Assembly (NCBI GenBank): GCA_021814735.1
Contig: JAKAHX010000139.1
Coordinates: forward strand, 1 to 5,599
DNA length: 5,599 bases
DNA from: Chloroflexota bacterium
GTDB taxonomy: Bacteria > Chloroflexota > Limnocylindria > Limnocylindrales > CSP1-4
Direction: 5' to 3'
The notes under the pieces are model-generated. The model did no database searches. It was not told where the DNA came from and saw only the letters and a list, made by a program, of their open reading frames with translations. Of this stretch, positions 5,554 to 5,599 are shown piece by piece. A program made the translations under genes and the position numbers. How positions within the stretch are numbered: position 1 is the first letter of the stretch; every line of letters begins with the position of its first letter.

Positions 5554-5599
5554 GGCCTCATGGCCCCGTCGACGCTCCCGGCGCCACCGCGCCCGACGC

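Overview
This window is an unbroken run of housekeeping genes, all on the minus strand. Read in the direction of transcription (from high to low coordinates) the order is pyrF, tatA, tatC, rapZ/yvcJ, yvcK, whiA and tpiA. The last gene runs off the left edge. The DNA is very GC-rich (roughly 70% by eye), and this opens long but meaningless reading frames on the opposite strand. I found no mobile element, CRISPR array, RNA gene or defence system. I cannot support a wholly new biological system here; the points of interest lie in unusual domain layouts and in gene order.

The organism is probably a high-GC bacterium of the Gram-positive or Chloroflexota type. The rapZ-yvcK-whiA block is a hallmark of Firmicutes, Actinobacteria and Chloroflexota. 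The YvcK carries two N-terminal membrane segments, and to my recollection that architecture occurs in Chloroflexota-like and Deinococcus-like lineages. The Tat genes are a minimal tatA-tatC pair. A Chloroflexota or related lineage is my best guess. This is inference from gene order and composition, not a phylogenetic result.

Right part (about 4300-5540): pyrF makes UMP. It is followed by tatA, the pore-forming subunit of the twin-arginine export system. Between them lies a short perfect palindrome that overlaps the pyrF stop codon. Middle (about 3490-4290): tatC, the Tat signal-peptide receptor, whose start is ambiguous; a strong Shine-Dalgarno favours a 227-residue protein. Left part (1-3472): rapZ (nucleotide-binding and amino-sugar-responsive family), yvcK (UDP-GlcNAc-binding family, cell-envelope and carbon-metabolism control), whiA (a LAGLIDADG-derived DNA-binding protein) and tpiA (glycolysis).

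Spacing is tight: 19 nt from tatC to rapZ, 7 nt from rapZ to yvcK, a 4-nt GTGA overlap from yvcK to whiA and 7 nt from whiA to tpiA. No promoter or terminator is visible between genes, so rapZ-yvcK-whiA-tpiA very likely form one operon, perhaps with pyrF and tatAC at its head. The grouping would couple nucleotide-sugar sensing (RapZ, YvcK) and a division or growth regulator (WhiA) to central carbon metabolism (TpiA).
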